A stretch of DNA of 64,000 nucleotides, from assembly GCA_002722315.1 (NCBI GenBank), contig PBLG01000046.1:248001-312000 (forward strand). Direction: 5' to 3'. The translations under genes were made by a program, and so were the position numbers. Shown one piece after another: positions 12,865-22,768 of the stretch. Source of the DNA: Lysobacterales bacterium. GTDB taxonomy: Bacteria > Pseudomonadota > Gammaproteobacteria > Xanthomonadales > Wenzhouxiangellaceae. The notes beneath the pieces are model-generated. The model was not told the DNA's origin and made no database searches. It saw only the letters and a list, made by a program, of their open reading frames with translations. The first letter of the stretch is position 1. Each line of letters starts with the position of its first letter.

Positions 12865-14658
12865 TCAGGTCACGAACTCGCCGCCGGTCAGGTTGATTCG
12901 CGCGACCGTGATCACGCGGTTTCGCCCGGCGTCCTTGGCGTCGTAGAGCGCCTGGTCGGCGTGTGCATAAAGCACGTCGAGGCTGCGTTCCCGGGACAGC
13001 TCTGCCACGCCGAAACTCATGGTGACCGCAGGCTCGTCCTCGCCGGACCGGCGTCGATTCAGGGTTGCGCGAAAGTGCTCGATGCGGGCCACGGCGGTGT
13101 CGATATCGCAATCGACAAGCGCGATGCCGAATTCCTCCCCGCCCAGGCGGCCGATGATCGCGTCCGATTCGAAGGCGGCCCTCAGGCGTGATCCGATCCG
13201 CTCGAGCACGCTGTCGCCGACCAGGTGGCCGTATTCATCGTTGACCTGTTTGAACAGGTCGATGTCGGCCACGATCAGCGAGAACGGCATGGCATTCTGG
13301 CGCGCTCGCTGAAAAGCCTGCTGAGCCAGTTCGAAGAAGCGCGTATGGTTGTAGAGGCCGGTCAACCCGTCGCGCTGCGAGAGGCGCTGGAACTGCTGCC
13401 GGTCGCGGGCTGCCTTGACCAACAGCGCGAGAAGCAGAACCCCGGCCACGACCGCACCGAAACCCCCCATCGTCAGCGCAAGTTCCTCCTGCCGACGACT
13501 CTCGCGATCCAGCTCCGCAAGGGCATTCTGGGACCTGAGAAGTTCGAGCTCGCGCTCGCGCGCACGGTCGTCCTGGGCGCTCATCAGCAGGGTGAATCGC
13601 ATGTGGCGTATCCGGGCTGCCTGCTGCTGGCTGAATTCGATCGCCCGGCGGGTGTACTCGTATTCCAGGCGTTGGTTTTCTTCCAGCGCGGCGATCCGTG
13701 CGTGCACGCGCATGGCGCCGGCTCGAATGGCGTGGCTGCCCGGCGTTTCGATCCAGGGCAGGGTTGGCGCCATGACCTGCACGGCATCGTCAAGCCGGTC
13801 CTGGTCGAGCATCAGCTCCGCCAGGCGATAGCGGGCTTCCAGTTCCCCCTCGACGAATCCGCTGCGCGCGAGCATTTCGACGGCACGCTCGAGGTTGGAT
13901 TCCGCGGCCTCGTCGATGCCGCGCTCGCGCAATCCCACGGCCAGGCCGATCCTGGAGATCCCGGCAAAAACGAGATCCGGAATGGACTGGCACAGGTCGA
14001 CCGCCGTTCGATAATCGGCAATGGCCTGGTCAGGCTGCTGCAATCCGAGCCGGGCCCTGGCCCGCCGCTCCATCGCAACGCAATGGGCACGCGGCGCCTC
14101 TTCCCGGGTGACCTGCTCCATGGCCAGGTTGGCGTATTCGATTGCCGTGGCGTATTCGCCGATACGCGCGTGAAACTCGGCGGCGACGCTGTAGGTATCG
14201 GCTCGCATGGCGGAAGCCCGCACGCCCGGCGCCAGTTCCAGGGCCTCGCGGAAGTAATCGAACCCCGCCTCGAAGCGATCCTCGATGACGAGCAGGTTGG
14301 TCGCGAGATTCAGGGCCCGAAGCTCGAGGTCCGGATCCAGACCGCTGCGATCGGCCAGCATCCCGTCGAGCAGGTCGATCGCCTGCTCGCTGTTTTTCGC
14401 AAGCGCCGCGGCACGAGCCTTCAGCAGCGTGAATCGCGTTCTCTGCCTTGGGTCGGCCTGATCGAGCATGGCCTCCAGGCGCTCGATTTCATCCTTTATC
14501 TGCTGGCTGGAGCCCGAGTAGGTCAGCTGTTCCAGCCGCTCGAGGCGAAGCGGAAAGTCCTGCGAATGCGCCTGCGTTGTCCAAACGATCGCAAGCAGGG
14601 CTGCGAACATCAGGCGTGGCAGGCGTTCAACTGTGATTGGCATTGCAGGCAAGCGCAT
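12865..14658 (-). CDS. TPR-sensor diguanylate cyclase (GGDEF) with TM segment
   Basis: TPR-like repeats, TM segment GGFGAVVAGVLLLALLVKAA, then RDGLTGLYNHTRFFE...IIGRLGGEEFGIAL (GGEEF). Confidence 0.88.
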   Translation of the reverse strand: MRLPAMPITVERLPRLMFAALLAIVWTTQAHSQDFPLRLERLEQLTYSGSSQQIKDEIERLEAMLDQADPRQRTRFTLLKARAAALAKNSEQAIDLLDGMLADRSGLDPDLELRALNLATNLLVIEDRFEAGFDYFREALELAPGVRASAMRADTYSVAAEFHARIGEYATAIEYANLAMEQVTREEAPRAHCVAMERRARARLGLQQPDQAIADYRTAVDLCQSIPDLVFAGISRIGLAVGLRERGIDEAAESNLERAVEMLARSGFVEGELEARYRLAELMLDQDRLDDAVQVMAPTLPWIETPGSHAIRAGAMRVHARIAALEENQRLEYEYTRRAIEFSQQQAARIRHMRFTLLMSAQDDRARERELELLRSQNALAELDRESRRQEELALTMGGFGAVVAGVLLLALLVKAARDRQQFQRLSQRDGLTGLYNHTRFFELAQQAFQRARQNAMPFSLIVADIDLFKQVNDEYGHLVGDSVLERIGSRLRAAFESDAIIGRLGGEEFGIALVDCDIDTAVARIEHFRATLNRRRSGEDEPAVTMSFGVAELSRERSLDVLYAHADQALYDAKDAGRNRVITVARINLTGGEFVT

Positions 14659-14916
14659 AAAGTTGAACCAGAATAACCTTCAGACGATCCTGTTGCACGG
14701 GCGAATGATTCAAGGAGCGGCCGGGGAAAAGTTTCAGTGACGCTGAAAGATAATATCGGACGGATCGGTCTATTATCGCGAGTCCATTGATCGCTCCCCA
14801 ATGGCACTCGTCAGGCCCGATCCGGGGCGCCCGCCCCGGTTCGGGTCGTTTTTTGCCGGGATTCGCTGCCGTCCCGAGCCGAGGTTCGTTTCAGCATTCA
14901 TCCCAGTTCAGCTATC

Positions 14917-15540
14917 ATGGAGACAGCTATGCGCATGGGAGCAGATATGCGTCCAAAAACTTTCGATCAGACACGGGCGCTCGAGGCGGCGATGATTCAA
15001 TTCTGGGAATCCGGCTTCGAAGGCTCGTCGATGCAGAACCTCGTCGACAGGATGGGGATCAGCCGCCAGAGCCTTTACGACACCTACGGCAACAAGCGTG
15101 AGCTTTTCGAAGCTGCGCTCAAGAAGTACCGGGACGAAGTTATCGAGCCGAAACTCAAGGAACTCTCCGACGACTCCCTGTCTGCAACCCATCTCATTCG
15201 CCGGCATCTCGAGTCCATCGCGGACGGCGGCGACCGGATGCCGATAGGCTGCCTGGTGGTGCGCACGGCCACCGAGATTTCGGTACAGGATTCGGACATC
15301 GGCAGGATGCTGGAGGATTGCGTGAAACTGACCAGGGATACGATCCAGCGTGTCATCGAACGCGGTCAGAAGAGCGGTGAATTCGATACCAGCCGACCCG
15401 CAGGGGAGCTGGCCGCCGTAGTCATCGCCTCCGGCATGGGTCTTCAGGTGATGCGCCGCCTGCCCAATCAGGGGCGCGACATCCGGCCCTCCGTCGATGC
15501 GATCATGACCGGCCTCAGGGCGTCGGCCACCGAGCATTGA
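14917..15540 (+). CDS. TetR/AcrR-family transcriptional regulator
   Basis: ALEAAMIQFWESGFEGSSMQNLVDRMGISRQSLYDTYGNKRELFEAAL HTH; start could be the internal ATG at 14947. Confidence 0.88.
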   Translation: METAMRMGADMRPKTFDQTRALEAAMIQFWESGFEGSSMQNLVDRMGISRQSLYDTYGNKRELFEAALKKYRDEVIEPKLKELSDDSLSATHLIRRHLESIADGGDRMPIGCLVVRTATEISVQDSDIGRMLEDCVKLTRDTIQRVIERGQKSGEFDTSRPAGELAAVVIASGMGLQVMRRLPNQGRDIRPSVDAIMTGLRASATEH

Positions 15541-15550
15541 CGAAGCGATC

Positions 15551-16483
15551 GTGAACCCCGACGCCAAGCCGCTTGTGGTGGCGATTTCCTCGCGAGCACT
15601 GTTCGACCTGGATTCGACCCACCAGATCTACCTCGACGAGGGCCTGCAGGCCTATATCGATTATCAGCGCGAGCGGGAGAACGAGTTTCTTCAGCCCGGC
15701 GTCGCGTTTCCCCTTGTGCAGAAACTGCTGGCGCTCAACAACGACGACCACGACCACCCGGGGGTCGATATCGTGCTGCTGTCGCGCAACAGCGCCGATA
15801 CCGGGTTGAGAATATTCAATTCGATCGAGCACTACGACCTGCACATCGAGCGTGCGGTGTTCACCAACGGCGCCAGCCCCAGCAACTACATCGAGCCGTG
15901 CGGCGCGGACGTGTTTCTCTCGGCCAATGCGGTAGACGTTCGCAAGGTGCTCACGGCCGGCTATGCGGCCGCCACCATTCTTCCGCAGGCCACGCGAGAG
16001 AACCGGTCGGGACAGCTCAGGATCGCATTCGACGGCGATGCGGTGATCTTCAGCGACGAGGCCGAGCGGATCTACAAGACCCAGGGCCTGGCGGCGTTCA
16101 GCTCGAGCGAGCGTGAGGCTGCGGAAACGCCGCTGCGGGCAGGCCCGTTCAAGGCCGTCCTCGAAGCCATCCACAAGATCCAGTCGTCCTACCCGGCCGA
16201 CGAAAACCCGATTCGCACAGCGCTGGTCACGGCCCGGTCCGCGCCCGCCCACAAGCGCGTCATCCTGACGCTGCGGGCCTGGGGCATCCGCATCGACGAG
16301 TCGATGTTCCTCGGCGGCCGGGACAAGGCCGCGTTCCTTCGCGCATTCGGCGCCGACATCTTCTTCGACGACCAGCAGTTGCACTGCGACAGCGCCAGCC
16401 AGATGATCGCCACCGGGCATGTTCCCCATGGCGTCGCGAATGAGGAGCCGGATACTGATACCAGTTCCGGCCCGGACGACTGA
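15551..16483 (+). CDS. 5'-nucleotidase (cytosolic cN-I-like family)
   Basis: VVAISSRALFDLDSTHQIYLDEGLQAYIDYQ...VLLSRNSADTGLRIFNSIEHYDLHIERAVFTNGASPSNYI...FSDEAERIYKTQGL. Confidence 0.8.
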   Translation: MNPDAKPLVVAISSRALFDLDSTHQIYLDEGLQAYIDYQRERENEFLQPGVAFPLVQKLLALNNDDHDHPGVDIVLLSRNSADTGLRIFNSIEHYDLHIERAVFTNGASPSNYIEPCGADVFLSANAVDVRKVLTAGYAAATILPQATRENRSGQLRIAFDGDAVIFSDEAERIYKTQGLAAFSSSEREAAETPLRAGPFKAVLEAIHKIQSSYPADENPIRTALVTARSAPAHKRVILTLRAWGIRIDESMFLGGRDKAAFLRAFGADIFFDDQQLHCDSASQMIATGHVPHGVANEEPDTDTSSGPDD

Positions 16484-16571
16484 TCAACGAAGCTCGGGAT
16501 CACGGTCTTCCGGACCGCGGGCCCGATGCCTGAAGACCGAAACTTCCAAAAACAAATCCACGGGGTAGTCA

Positions 16572-19500
16572 ATGCTCAAGTTCTTACCGATCTTCTCGAA
16601 TGCCGTGGCCGCGAGCGTGCTGGCCCTCGGCCTGGCGCTGCCGGTCGGCGCGCAGGAACCCGACGACGGCGACAACAAGGAATCCTGGTCGGTCCAGGAA
16701 CCGCCCGGCGAGTGGCGGCCCATCGACATCGATTCCGACGAGGTCAGCTGGTCGACCGTCGACGTGAGTCCGGACGGGGCGTTCCTGGTGTTCGATTTCC
16801 TCGGCGACCTCTACCGGTTGCCGATCGCCGGCGGCGACGCGGTTGCGCTGACCAGCGGAATCGCCTGGGACTTCCAGCCCGCGTTCAGCCCCGACGGCAC
16901 GCGGATCGCGTTCATCAGTGATCGTTCCGGGGTCGAGAACGTCTGGACCATGGACGTCGACGGCGAGAACATGAGGCAGGTGACCGACGAGCGGGAACAC
17001 CTGCTTCACAATCCGGCCTGGGCGCCGGACGGTGAGTTCATCGCCGCGCGCAAGGCTTATGTCTCCACGCGATCGATACCGGCCGGTTCCATCTGGCTGT
17101 ATCACCGCAGCGGCGGCGGCGGAGTCGAACTGGTCGAACGGCTGCACGGGGAGCAATCGCAGAAGAACATTGCCGAGCCGGCGTTTTCACCCGACGGACG
17201 CTACCTGTACTTCAGCCAGGACACGACCGGCGGAAGCGTCTGGCAGTACAACAAGGACGCCAACCAGGGCGTGTTCGCGGTCCGTCGCCTCGACCGTGAA
17301 ACCGGCGAGACCGAGACCGTGATCTCGGGCCCGGGCGGCGCGGTTCGTCCGGTGCTCTCGCCGGACGGCAAGCGCCTGGCTTTCGTGCGCCGAAATCCGA
17401 CCGAGCTCACCAGCCGGCTGATGGTCAAGGACCTCGAGTCCGGCATCGAGACGACAGTGGCCGAGGAAATTTCGCGCGACATGCAGGAAACCAGCGGTGA
17501 TCGCGGCAATTATCCGGGATTCGACTGGATGCCGGACGGCCGGTCGCTGGTCCTCTGGAGCCAGGGCAAGCTGCGCCGGTTCGGCATCGACGGCTCGCAA
17601 TCGGTAATCGACTTTCGGGTCCGTGATCAGCGAATGATCCAGCCCGCGCTTCGCCAGAAGACCGAGGTTGCGCCCGAGACGGTCGACGTCAACATGCTGC
17701 GATGGAATCATGCCTCGCCGAACGGCGAACTTGCGGTCTACCAGGCGCTGGGTTACATCTGGATGCACGATCTTGGATCGGGTGAACGCCGACGCCTGAC
17801 CCGTCAGGACGATCACTGGGAGTTCTATCCGCGATTTTCACCCGATGGCCGCTCGGTGGTTTTCACCACGTTCGACGACGAGTATCTCGGCTCGGTTCGA
17901 ATCGAACCGGTCGGGCGCGGCCGCGGCCAGGTGCTGACCACCGAACCCGGCCATTATGTCGAGCCGTCGTTCTCGCCCGACGGCAAGCAGGTGGTATTCC
18001 GCAAGACCACCGGCGGTTACCTGACCTCGCCGACCTGGTCCGAGCGCCCGGGCCTTTACATCGTCGATGTCGACAACGGCGAGCCCCGGCGCATCCTCGA
18101 CAAGGGATCCGAACCCCAGTTCTCGGCCGACGGCAAGCGAATCCTGTTCAGCGAGCGCGTCGACGGCACGGATCTGGCGCTCAATAGCGTGAACCTTGAT
18201 GGCGAGGACCCGCGTGAGCACCTGCTGGGCGACTGGGTGACCGGGTATCGCGTCTCGCCGGACGGACGGTGGGTGGCGTTCACCGAGCATTACAACGCAT
18301 TTGTCGCGCCGTTCTTTCCCGCCGGCAAGCGGGTATCGGTGGGCGGCAAGACCAGTGCGTATCCTGTCCGGCAGGTGTCGGCGCGCGGTGGCGAAGTGCT
18401 GCACTGGTCGGGTGATAGCAAAGTTTTGGGCTGGTCGTACGGGCAGTATCTCTATCGCCGCCCTCTGACCGACGCGTTTGCGTTCCTCCAGGGCGCTCCC
18501 GAAGCGCTTCCGGAGCCCGCGACCGAGGGTCGTGACCTGAGTTTCGAAGTCGAGGCCGACAAGCCCGGCGGGCGGATCGCGCTGGTCGGCGCGCGGATCG
18601 TGACGATGCGCGACGCCTACGACCGACAGGAAGTGATCGAGAACGGCACGATCCTGGTCAACGGTAACCGCATCGAGGCCGTGGGTGCCTCCGGGGACGT
18701 GGAAATTCCCGACGGTTACCGCAGCGTAGACGTGGCGGGGCATACCGTCATCCCCGGCCTGGTCGACGCGCACGCCCACGGCGCGATGAGCAACGATCAG
18801 CTGCAGCCGCGCCAGAACTGGATGCAGTACGCGAACCTCGCGTTCGGCGTCACGACCATTCACGACCCTTCCAACGACAACTGGGGCATCTTCTCGATGG
18901 CCGAGCTGCAGCGCACCGGCGAGTCGCTCGCGCCGCGCATTTTCTCCACCGGCCGTATCCTCTACGGTGCCCTGGCGCCGGGTGCGACTGCCCGGGTCGA
19001 CGATTACGAGGATGCGCTGTTTCACGTGCGGCGACAGAAGGAACAGGGCGCGATATCGGTCAAGAGCTACAACTACCTGGGCCGTGATCAGCGCCAGCAG
19101 GTGCTCGAGGCCGCTCGCGAACTCGACATGATCGTGGTCCCCGAGGGCGGCATGCGGCTGGAGCAGAACCTGACCCAGATCGTCGACGGCCACACCGGCA
19201 TCGAACACAGCCTGTCGGTCAAGCGGATTTACGACGATATAGACCAGCTCTGGAGCCAGACCGGCGTGTTCTACTCGCCGACCTTCGTGGTTGCCTACGG
19301 TGGACTCATGGGCGAGGAATACTGGTACGACACCACCGAGGTGTGGAAGAACGAGAAGCTGATGTCCTTCACGCCCGAATCGATCGTTTTCCCGCGTTCG
19401 ATCCGCAGGCCGCGCGCCCCGGAGGCCCACTACAACCATTTCTTCGTTGCCGAGGAGGCCAGGGAGCTCAACGCGCTGGGTGTGCCGGTCGTGATCGGGG

Positions 19501-19898
19501 CGCACGGACAGCTGGCCGGTCTCGGCGCGCACTGGGAGTTCTGGATGATGGAGCAGGGCGGCTTCAGCCCGTTCGAGGCGCTCAGGGGCGCGACCATCGA
19601 CGGCGCCCGCTATTTCGGCATGGACGCCGAGATCGGTTCGATCGAGCCCGGCAAACTGGCCGACCTCGTCGTCATCGACGGCAACCCGCTTGAGAACATT
19701 CGCGACAGCCAGAACGTGGTCTACACCATGCTCAACGGGCGGCTGTACGATGCCTCGAACATGAACCAGGTGGCGCCCAAGCAAGTCGAGCGCGAGCCGT
19801 TCTTTTTCGAGCGCCAGGGCGGTGACGCCTGGATTCCGGCAACCCACGAGCGGTTCGAGCGCCAGGCGCAGGCGCTGGGCTGGCGACACGAGCACTGA
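16572..19898 (+). CDS. Exported amidohydrolase with N-terminal TolB/PD40 beta-propeller repeats
   Basis: Repeated FSPDGxxxxF blades, then amidohydrolase core VAGHTVIPGLVDAHAHGAM...HTGIEHSL...GSIEPGKLADLVVIDGNPLENI. Confidence 0.9.
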   Translation: MLKFLPIFSNAVAASVLALGLALPVGAQEPDDGDNKESWSVQEPPGEWRPIDIDSDEVSWSTVDVSPDGAFLVFDFLGDLYRLPIAGGDAVALTSGIAWDFQPAFSPDGTRIAFISDRSGVENVWTMDVDGENMRQVTDEREHLLHNPAWAPDGEFIAARKAYVSTRSIPAGSIWLYHRSGGGGVELVERLHGEQSQKNIAEPAFSPDGRYLYFSQDTTGGSVWQYNKDANQGVFAVRRLDRETGETETVISGPGGAVRPVLSPDGKRLAFVRRNPTELTSRLMVKDLESGIETTVAEEISRDMQETSGDRGNYPGFDWMPDGRSLVLWSQGKLRRFGIDGSQSVIDFRVRDQRMIQPALRQKTEVAPETVDVNMLRWNHASPNGELAVYQALGYIWMHDLGSGERRRLTRQDDHWEFYPRFSPDGRSVVFTTFDDEYLGSVRIEPVGRGRGQVLTTEPGHYVEPSFSPDGKQVVFRKTTGGYLTSPTWSERPGLYIVDVDNGEPRRILDKGSEPQFSADGKRILFSERVDGTDLALNSVNLDGEDPREHLLGDWVTGYRVSPDGRWVAFTEHYNAFVAPFFPAGKRVSVGGKTSAYPVRQVSARGGEVLHWSGDSKVLGWSYGQYLYRRPLTDAFAFLQGAPEALPEPATEGRDLSFEVEADKPGGRIALVGARIVTMRDAYDRQEVIENGTILVNGNRIEAVGASGDVEIPDGYRSVDVAGHTVIPGLVDAHAHGAMSNDQLQPRQNWMQYANLAFGVTTIHDPSNDNWGIFSMAELQRTGESLAPRIFSTGRILYGALAPGATARVDDYEDALFHVRRQKEQGAISVKSYNYLGRDQRQQVLEAARELDMIVVPEGGMRLEQNLTQIVDGHTGIEHSLSVKRIYDDIDQLWSQTGVFYSPTFVVAYGGLMGEEYWYDTTEVWKNEKLMSFTPESIVFPRSIRRPRAPEAHYNHFFVAEEARELNALGVPVVIGAHGQLAGLGAHWEFWMMEQGGFSPFEALRGATIDGARYFGMDAEIGSIEPGKLADLVVIDGNPLENIRDSQNVVYTMLNGRLYDASNMNQVAPKQVEREPFFFERQGGDAWIPATHERFERQAQALGWRHEH

Positions 19899-19925
19899 CA
19901 AGACGCTCGATCCTGCCTGATTCAA

Positions 19926-19956
19926 ACGCCCGCCGATCGGTTCGGCGGGCGTTTTT
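19926..19956 (+). terminator. Intrinsic terminator after the amidohydrolase
   Basis: ACGCCCGCCGA-TCGGT-TCGGCGGGCGT followed by T-run. Confidence 0.88.
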
Positions 19957-20153
19957 ACAGGCGCCTACCGAGTTCGCCTGACCTGACAGTAATACCTTGG
20001 CGGCCATGCGCCTTCGCGATAACTGTCCCGGCGGTCGGGCTATAACGATTCGTTCTGTTCCTGCGATTATGCGTTTTTGATCCAGGCGAGCGCATTGGAC
20101 TCGGGTAACATCGATCTCGTCTCAATGAGTAAAAAACGGATGCGGGAATCGAG

Positions 20154-22601
20154 ATGAGCTGGGTGGTTCACAAGTTCGGTGGCAGCAGTCTTGCCGACGC
20201 CGAGGCATTCCGCCACGTCGGCGGTCTTCTGGATTCGCTGGACGACCGGCGGCAGGCCGTGGTGGTATCGGCAATGCAGGGTACGACCGACGCGCTGATA
20301 GAACTGGCCCGCGCCGCGGCCGGGGAGGCCACGCACTCGGCACCCGAATGGGAGGCCGGTTTCGACGACCTGCGTCGCCGCCACCTCGAGTGCGCAGAGG
20401 CGCTGCAGGCCGAAGACGATGTGCGCACGGCGCTGGAGCGATCGTTCGCCGACCTGAGGCACTTGCTGGAAGGTCTCGCATTGCTCGGCAGCTTGCCGGG
20501 CGAGGTCCTCGACCTGGTCTCGGGTCTCGGCGAGCAATGGTCGGCAAGGCTTCTCGTCGGGGTGCTGGCGCACGGAGACCGGCCCGCCGCGTTCGTCGAC
20601 GCGCGCGACGTGATCCGCATCGAACGGGGCGAGCTGGGCCCCGTGCCGCTGATGGACAAGAGCCAGCGAGCGCTGGAGAGTCTGTCCCTTAAACAGGCCG
20701 ACAGGCTGGTGATGACCGGCTTCAGCTGCCGGGATGCGGCCGGGCGCGTCACCACACTGGGGCGCAACGGCAGCGACTTTTCCGCGACCATACTCGCCGC
20801 ACTGCTCGACGCCGACGAGGTTCATATCTGGACGGACGTCGAGGGCGTGCTGTCGGCCGATCCACGGCGCGTGCCGCAGGCCGAGGTGGTGCATCGATTG
20901 TCGTACCGCGAAGCGTTCGAGCTTGCCTATTTCGGCGCCAGGGTGCTGCATCCGCAAACGCTGGCGCCGCTGCTGAAGCGCGCGATCCCGGTACGGATAC
21001 GATCGACCCGGCTTCCCGATTCGCCCGGCACGCTCATCGACCGGCGCGGCTCGAGCGTGCCCCCGGTCAAGGGCGTTTCATGTATCGAGAAGCTGGCGCT
21101 GATAAACATCGAGGGCGCCGGGATGCTCGGTGTGCCGGGCACCGCCGAGCGCGTCTTCGAAACGCTGCACCGGGCCGATATCTCGGTCACCATGATTTCC
21201 CAGGGTTCCTCGGAGCACTCGATCTGCTGCGTATTGCCGAGACACGACGGCGAGCGGGCGCGTGAACTGCTGAACCAGCGGTTCCTGCACGAGATCGAAT
21301 CGGGCCAGTTGCAGCGGATTTCGGTGCTGGACGACATCGAGGTCCTGGCCATCGTCGGCGACGGCATGGCCGGCTCGCCCGGTGTTGCCGGGCGACTGTT
21401 CTCTTCGCTGGGCCGGGCCGGCGTCAACGTCCGCGCGATCGCCCAGGGCAGTTCCGAGCGCAACATTTCGGTGGCCGTCGATGCGGCAGCCTCGACGCGC
21501 GCGCTGCGCGCGGTGCATTCGGCGTTCTACCTGTCCGACCAGACCCTCTCGATCGGCCTGATCGGGCCCGGCCAGGTCGGGCGGGCGCTGCTCGGCCAGA
21601 TGCGCGACGCGCGCGCGCGGCTGCTGGACACCGCGCACATCGACCTGCGAGTCCGTGCGGTGGCTAATTCCCGCACCATGGAACTGGCCGAGACCGAGCT
21701 GTCGGATTCGGGATTTGCCGGCCGACTCGAGCATGGCGCGGCGCTGGATCTGGACCAATTCGCCGCGCACGTGCACGCCGAACACCTGCCGCACGCCATC
21801 ATCATCGACTGCTCGGCCAGCGATGCCATCGCCGACCGCTATGCCGACTGGCTCGGGCGAGGCATACACGTCATCACGCCCAACAAGCACGCCGGAAGCG
21901 GTGATCTTGATCGCTACCTGACGCTGCGCGAACTGGCTTCGGGCGCCGGAGCGCGCTGGCGTTACGAGGCCACGGTAGGCGCCGGCCTCCCGGTCGTCCA
22001 GACCCTGCGCGACCTGATCGATTCGGGTGATCGGGTGTTGCGCATCGAGGGCATCTTTTCCGGCACGCTGGCCTGGTTGTTCAATCGCTTCGAGCCGGGC
22101 ATGTCGTTCGCCGCCCTGGTCCGGGAGGCGCGCGAATCGGGCTACACCGAGCCGGACCCGCGCGACGACCTGTCCGGCACCGACGTGGCGAGAAAACTCG
22201 TGATCCTGGGACGGGAGATGGGCATGGATCTGACGCTGGAAGGCGTCGAGGTCGAAAGCCTGGTGCCCGGTGGGCTGTCGGACGGCGGCGTCGACGAATT
22301 CCTGAAAGGGTTGGACGTGCTCGACGAGGACATGGCGAGGCGCATGGACGACGCCCGCGCCAACGGCCGGTGCCTGCGATACACGGCGGCGCTGGACGCG
22401 CAGGGCAATGCGCGCGTCGGGCTGGAATCGCTGCCGCTGGACCATCCGTTCGCCCACCTCGCGCTGACCGACAACGTGGTCGCGTTCACCACCGAACGGT
22501 ACAACGAGAATCCCCTGATCGTTCAGGGCCCCGGCGCCGGGCCCCAGGTCACCGCGGCCGGGGTCTTTTCGGACCTTCTCAGGATCGCGCAGGCCAGGTA
22601 G
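20154..22601 (+). CDS. thrA: Bifunctional aspartate kinase / homoserine dehydrogenase
   Basis: WVVHKFGGSSLADAEAF, two ACT regions, then IGLIGPGQVGRALLGQM and VTPNKHAGSGDL...GIFSGTLAWLFN. Confidence 0.93.
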   Translation: MSWVVHKFGGSSLADAEAFRHVGGLLDSLDDRRQAVVVSAMQGTTDALIELARAAAGEATHSAPEWEAGFDDLRRRHLECAEALQAEDDVRTALERSFADLRHLLEGLALLGSLPGEVLDLVSGLGEQWSARLLVGVLAHGDRPAAFVDARDVIRIERGELGPVPLMDKSQRALESLSLKQADRLVMTGFSCRDAAGRVTTLGRNGSDFSATILAALLDADEVHIWTDVEGVLSADPRRVPQAEVVHRLSYREAFELAYFGARVLHPQTLAPLLKRAIPVRIRSTRLPDSPGTLIDRRGSSVPPVKGVSCIEKLALINIEGAGMLGVPGTAERVFETLHRADISVTMISQGSSEHSICCVLPRHDGERARELLNQRFLHEIESGQLQRISVLDDIEVLAIVGDGMAGSPGVAGRLFSSLGRAGVNVRAIAQGSSERNISVAVDAAASTRALRAVHSAFYLSDQTLSIGLIGPGQVGRALLGQMRDARARLLDTAHIDLRVRAVANSRTMELAETELSDSGFAGRLEHGAALDLDQFAAHVHAEHLPHAIIIDCSASDAIADRYADWLGRGIHVITPNKHAGSGDLDRYLTLRELASGAGARWRYEATVGAGLPVVQTLRDLIDSGDRVLRIEGIFSGTLAWLFNRFEPGMSFAALVREARESGYTEPDPRDDLSGTDVARKLVILGREMGMDLTLEGVEVESLVPGGLSDGGVDEFLKGLDVLDEDMARRMDDARANGRCLRYTAALDAQGNARVGLESLPLDHPFAHLALTDNVVAFTTERYNENPLIVQGPGAGPQVTAAGVFSDLLRIAQAR

Positions 22602-22610
22602 CCTGGCGTG

Positions 22611-22637
22611 AGCCGGGCGACTGCGCCCGGCTGTTTT
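22611..22637 (+). terminator. Intrinsic terminator of thrA
   Basis: AGCCGGGCG-actg-CGCCCGGCT-g-TTTT; the T-tract is also the first TTTT of the heptamer element. Confidence 0.85.
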
Positions 22638-22751
22638 AGGTTTTAGGTTTTAGGTGTTAAGCAAAAGCTATACCGAGCCGCATAAAGATCGGCTTTGTCA
22701 TTGAAAAAGATAGGTTTTACCTAACACTTAAAACCTAAAACCTAAAACGCG
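22634..22751. repeat. Inverted heptamer-array element, copy 1 (TTTTAGG arrays)
   Basis: Left TTTTAGG-TTTTAGG-TTTTAGG-TGTTAAG (22634-22661); right CCTAACA-CTTAAAA-CCTAAAA-CCTAAAA-CGCG (ends 22751), near-perfect reverse complement. Confidence 0.93.
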
Positions 22752-22768
22752 AAGCCTGAAACGCAGTT

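Noticed and set aside
13225-14676. 483-aa plus-strand ORF
   Set aside because: Antisense to the GGDEF gene with intact GGEEF motif.
14821-14870. CCGGGGCG-CGCCCCGG hairpin followed by TTTTTT
   Set aside because: The T-run is about 9 nt away from the stem and the loop is too short; not a convincing terminator.
14909-14955. CAGCTAT-type direct repeats before the TetR gene
   Set aside because: Only 7 bp, unequal spacing (15 and 18 nt) and partly inside the possible coding start; too weak to call an operator.
17838-19925. 695-aa minus-strand ORF
   Set aside because: Antisense shadow of the amidohydrolase gene; no recognisable domain.
22634-22751. Possible CRISPR array or short tandem repeat locus
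   Set aside because: Units are 7 bp with no spacers, arranged as inverted arms rather than repeat-spacer units; no cas genes.
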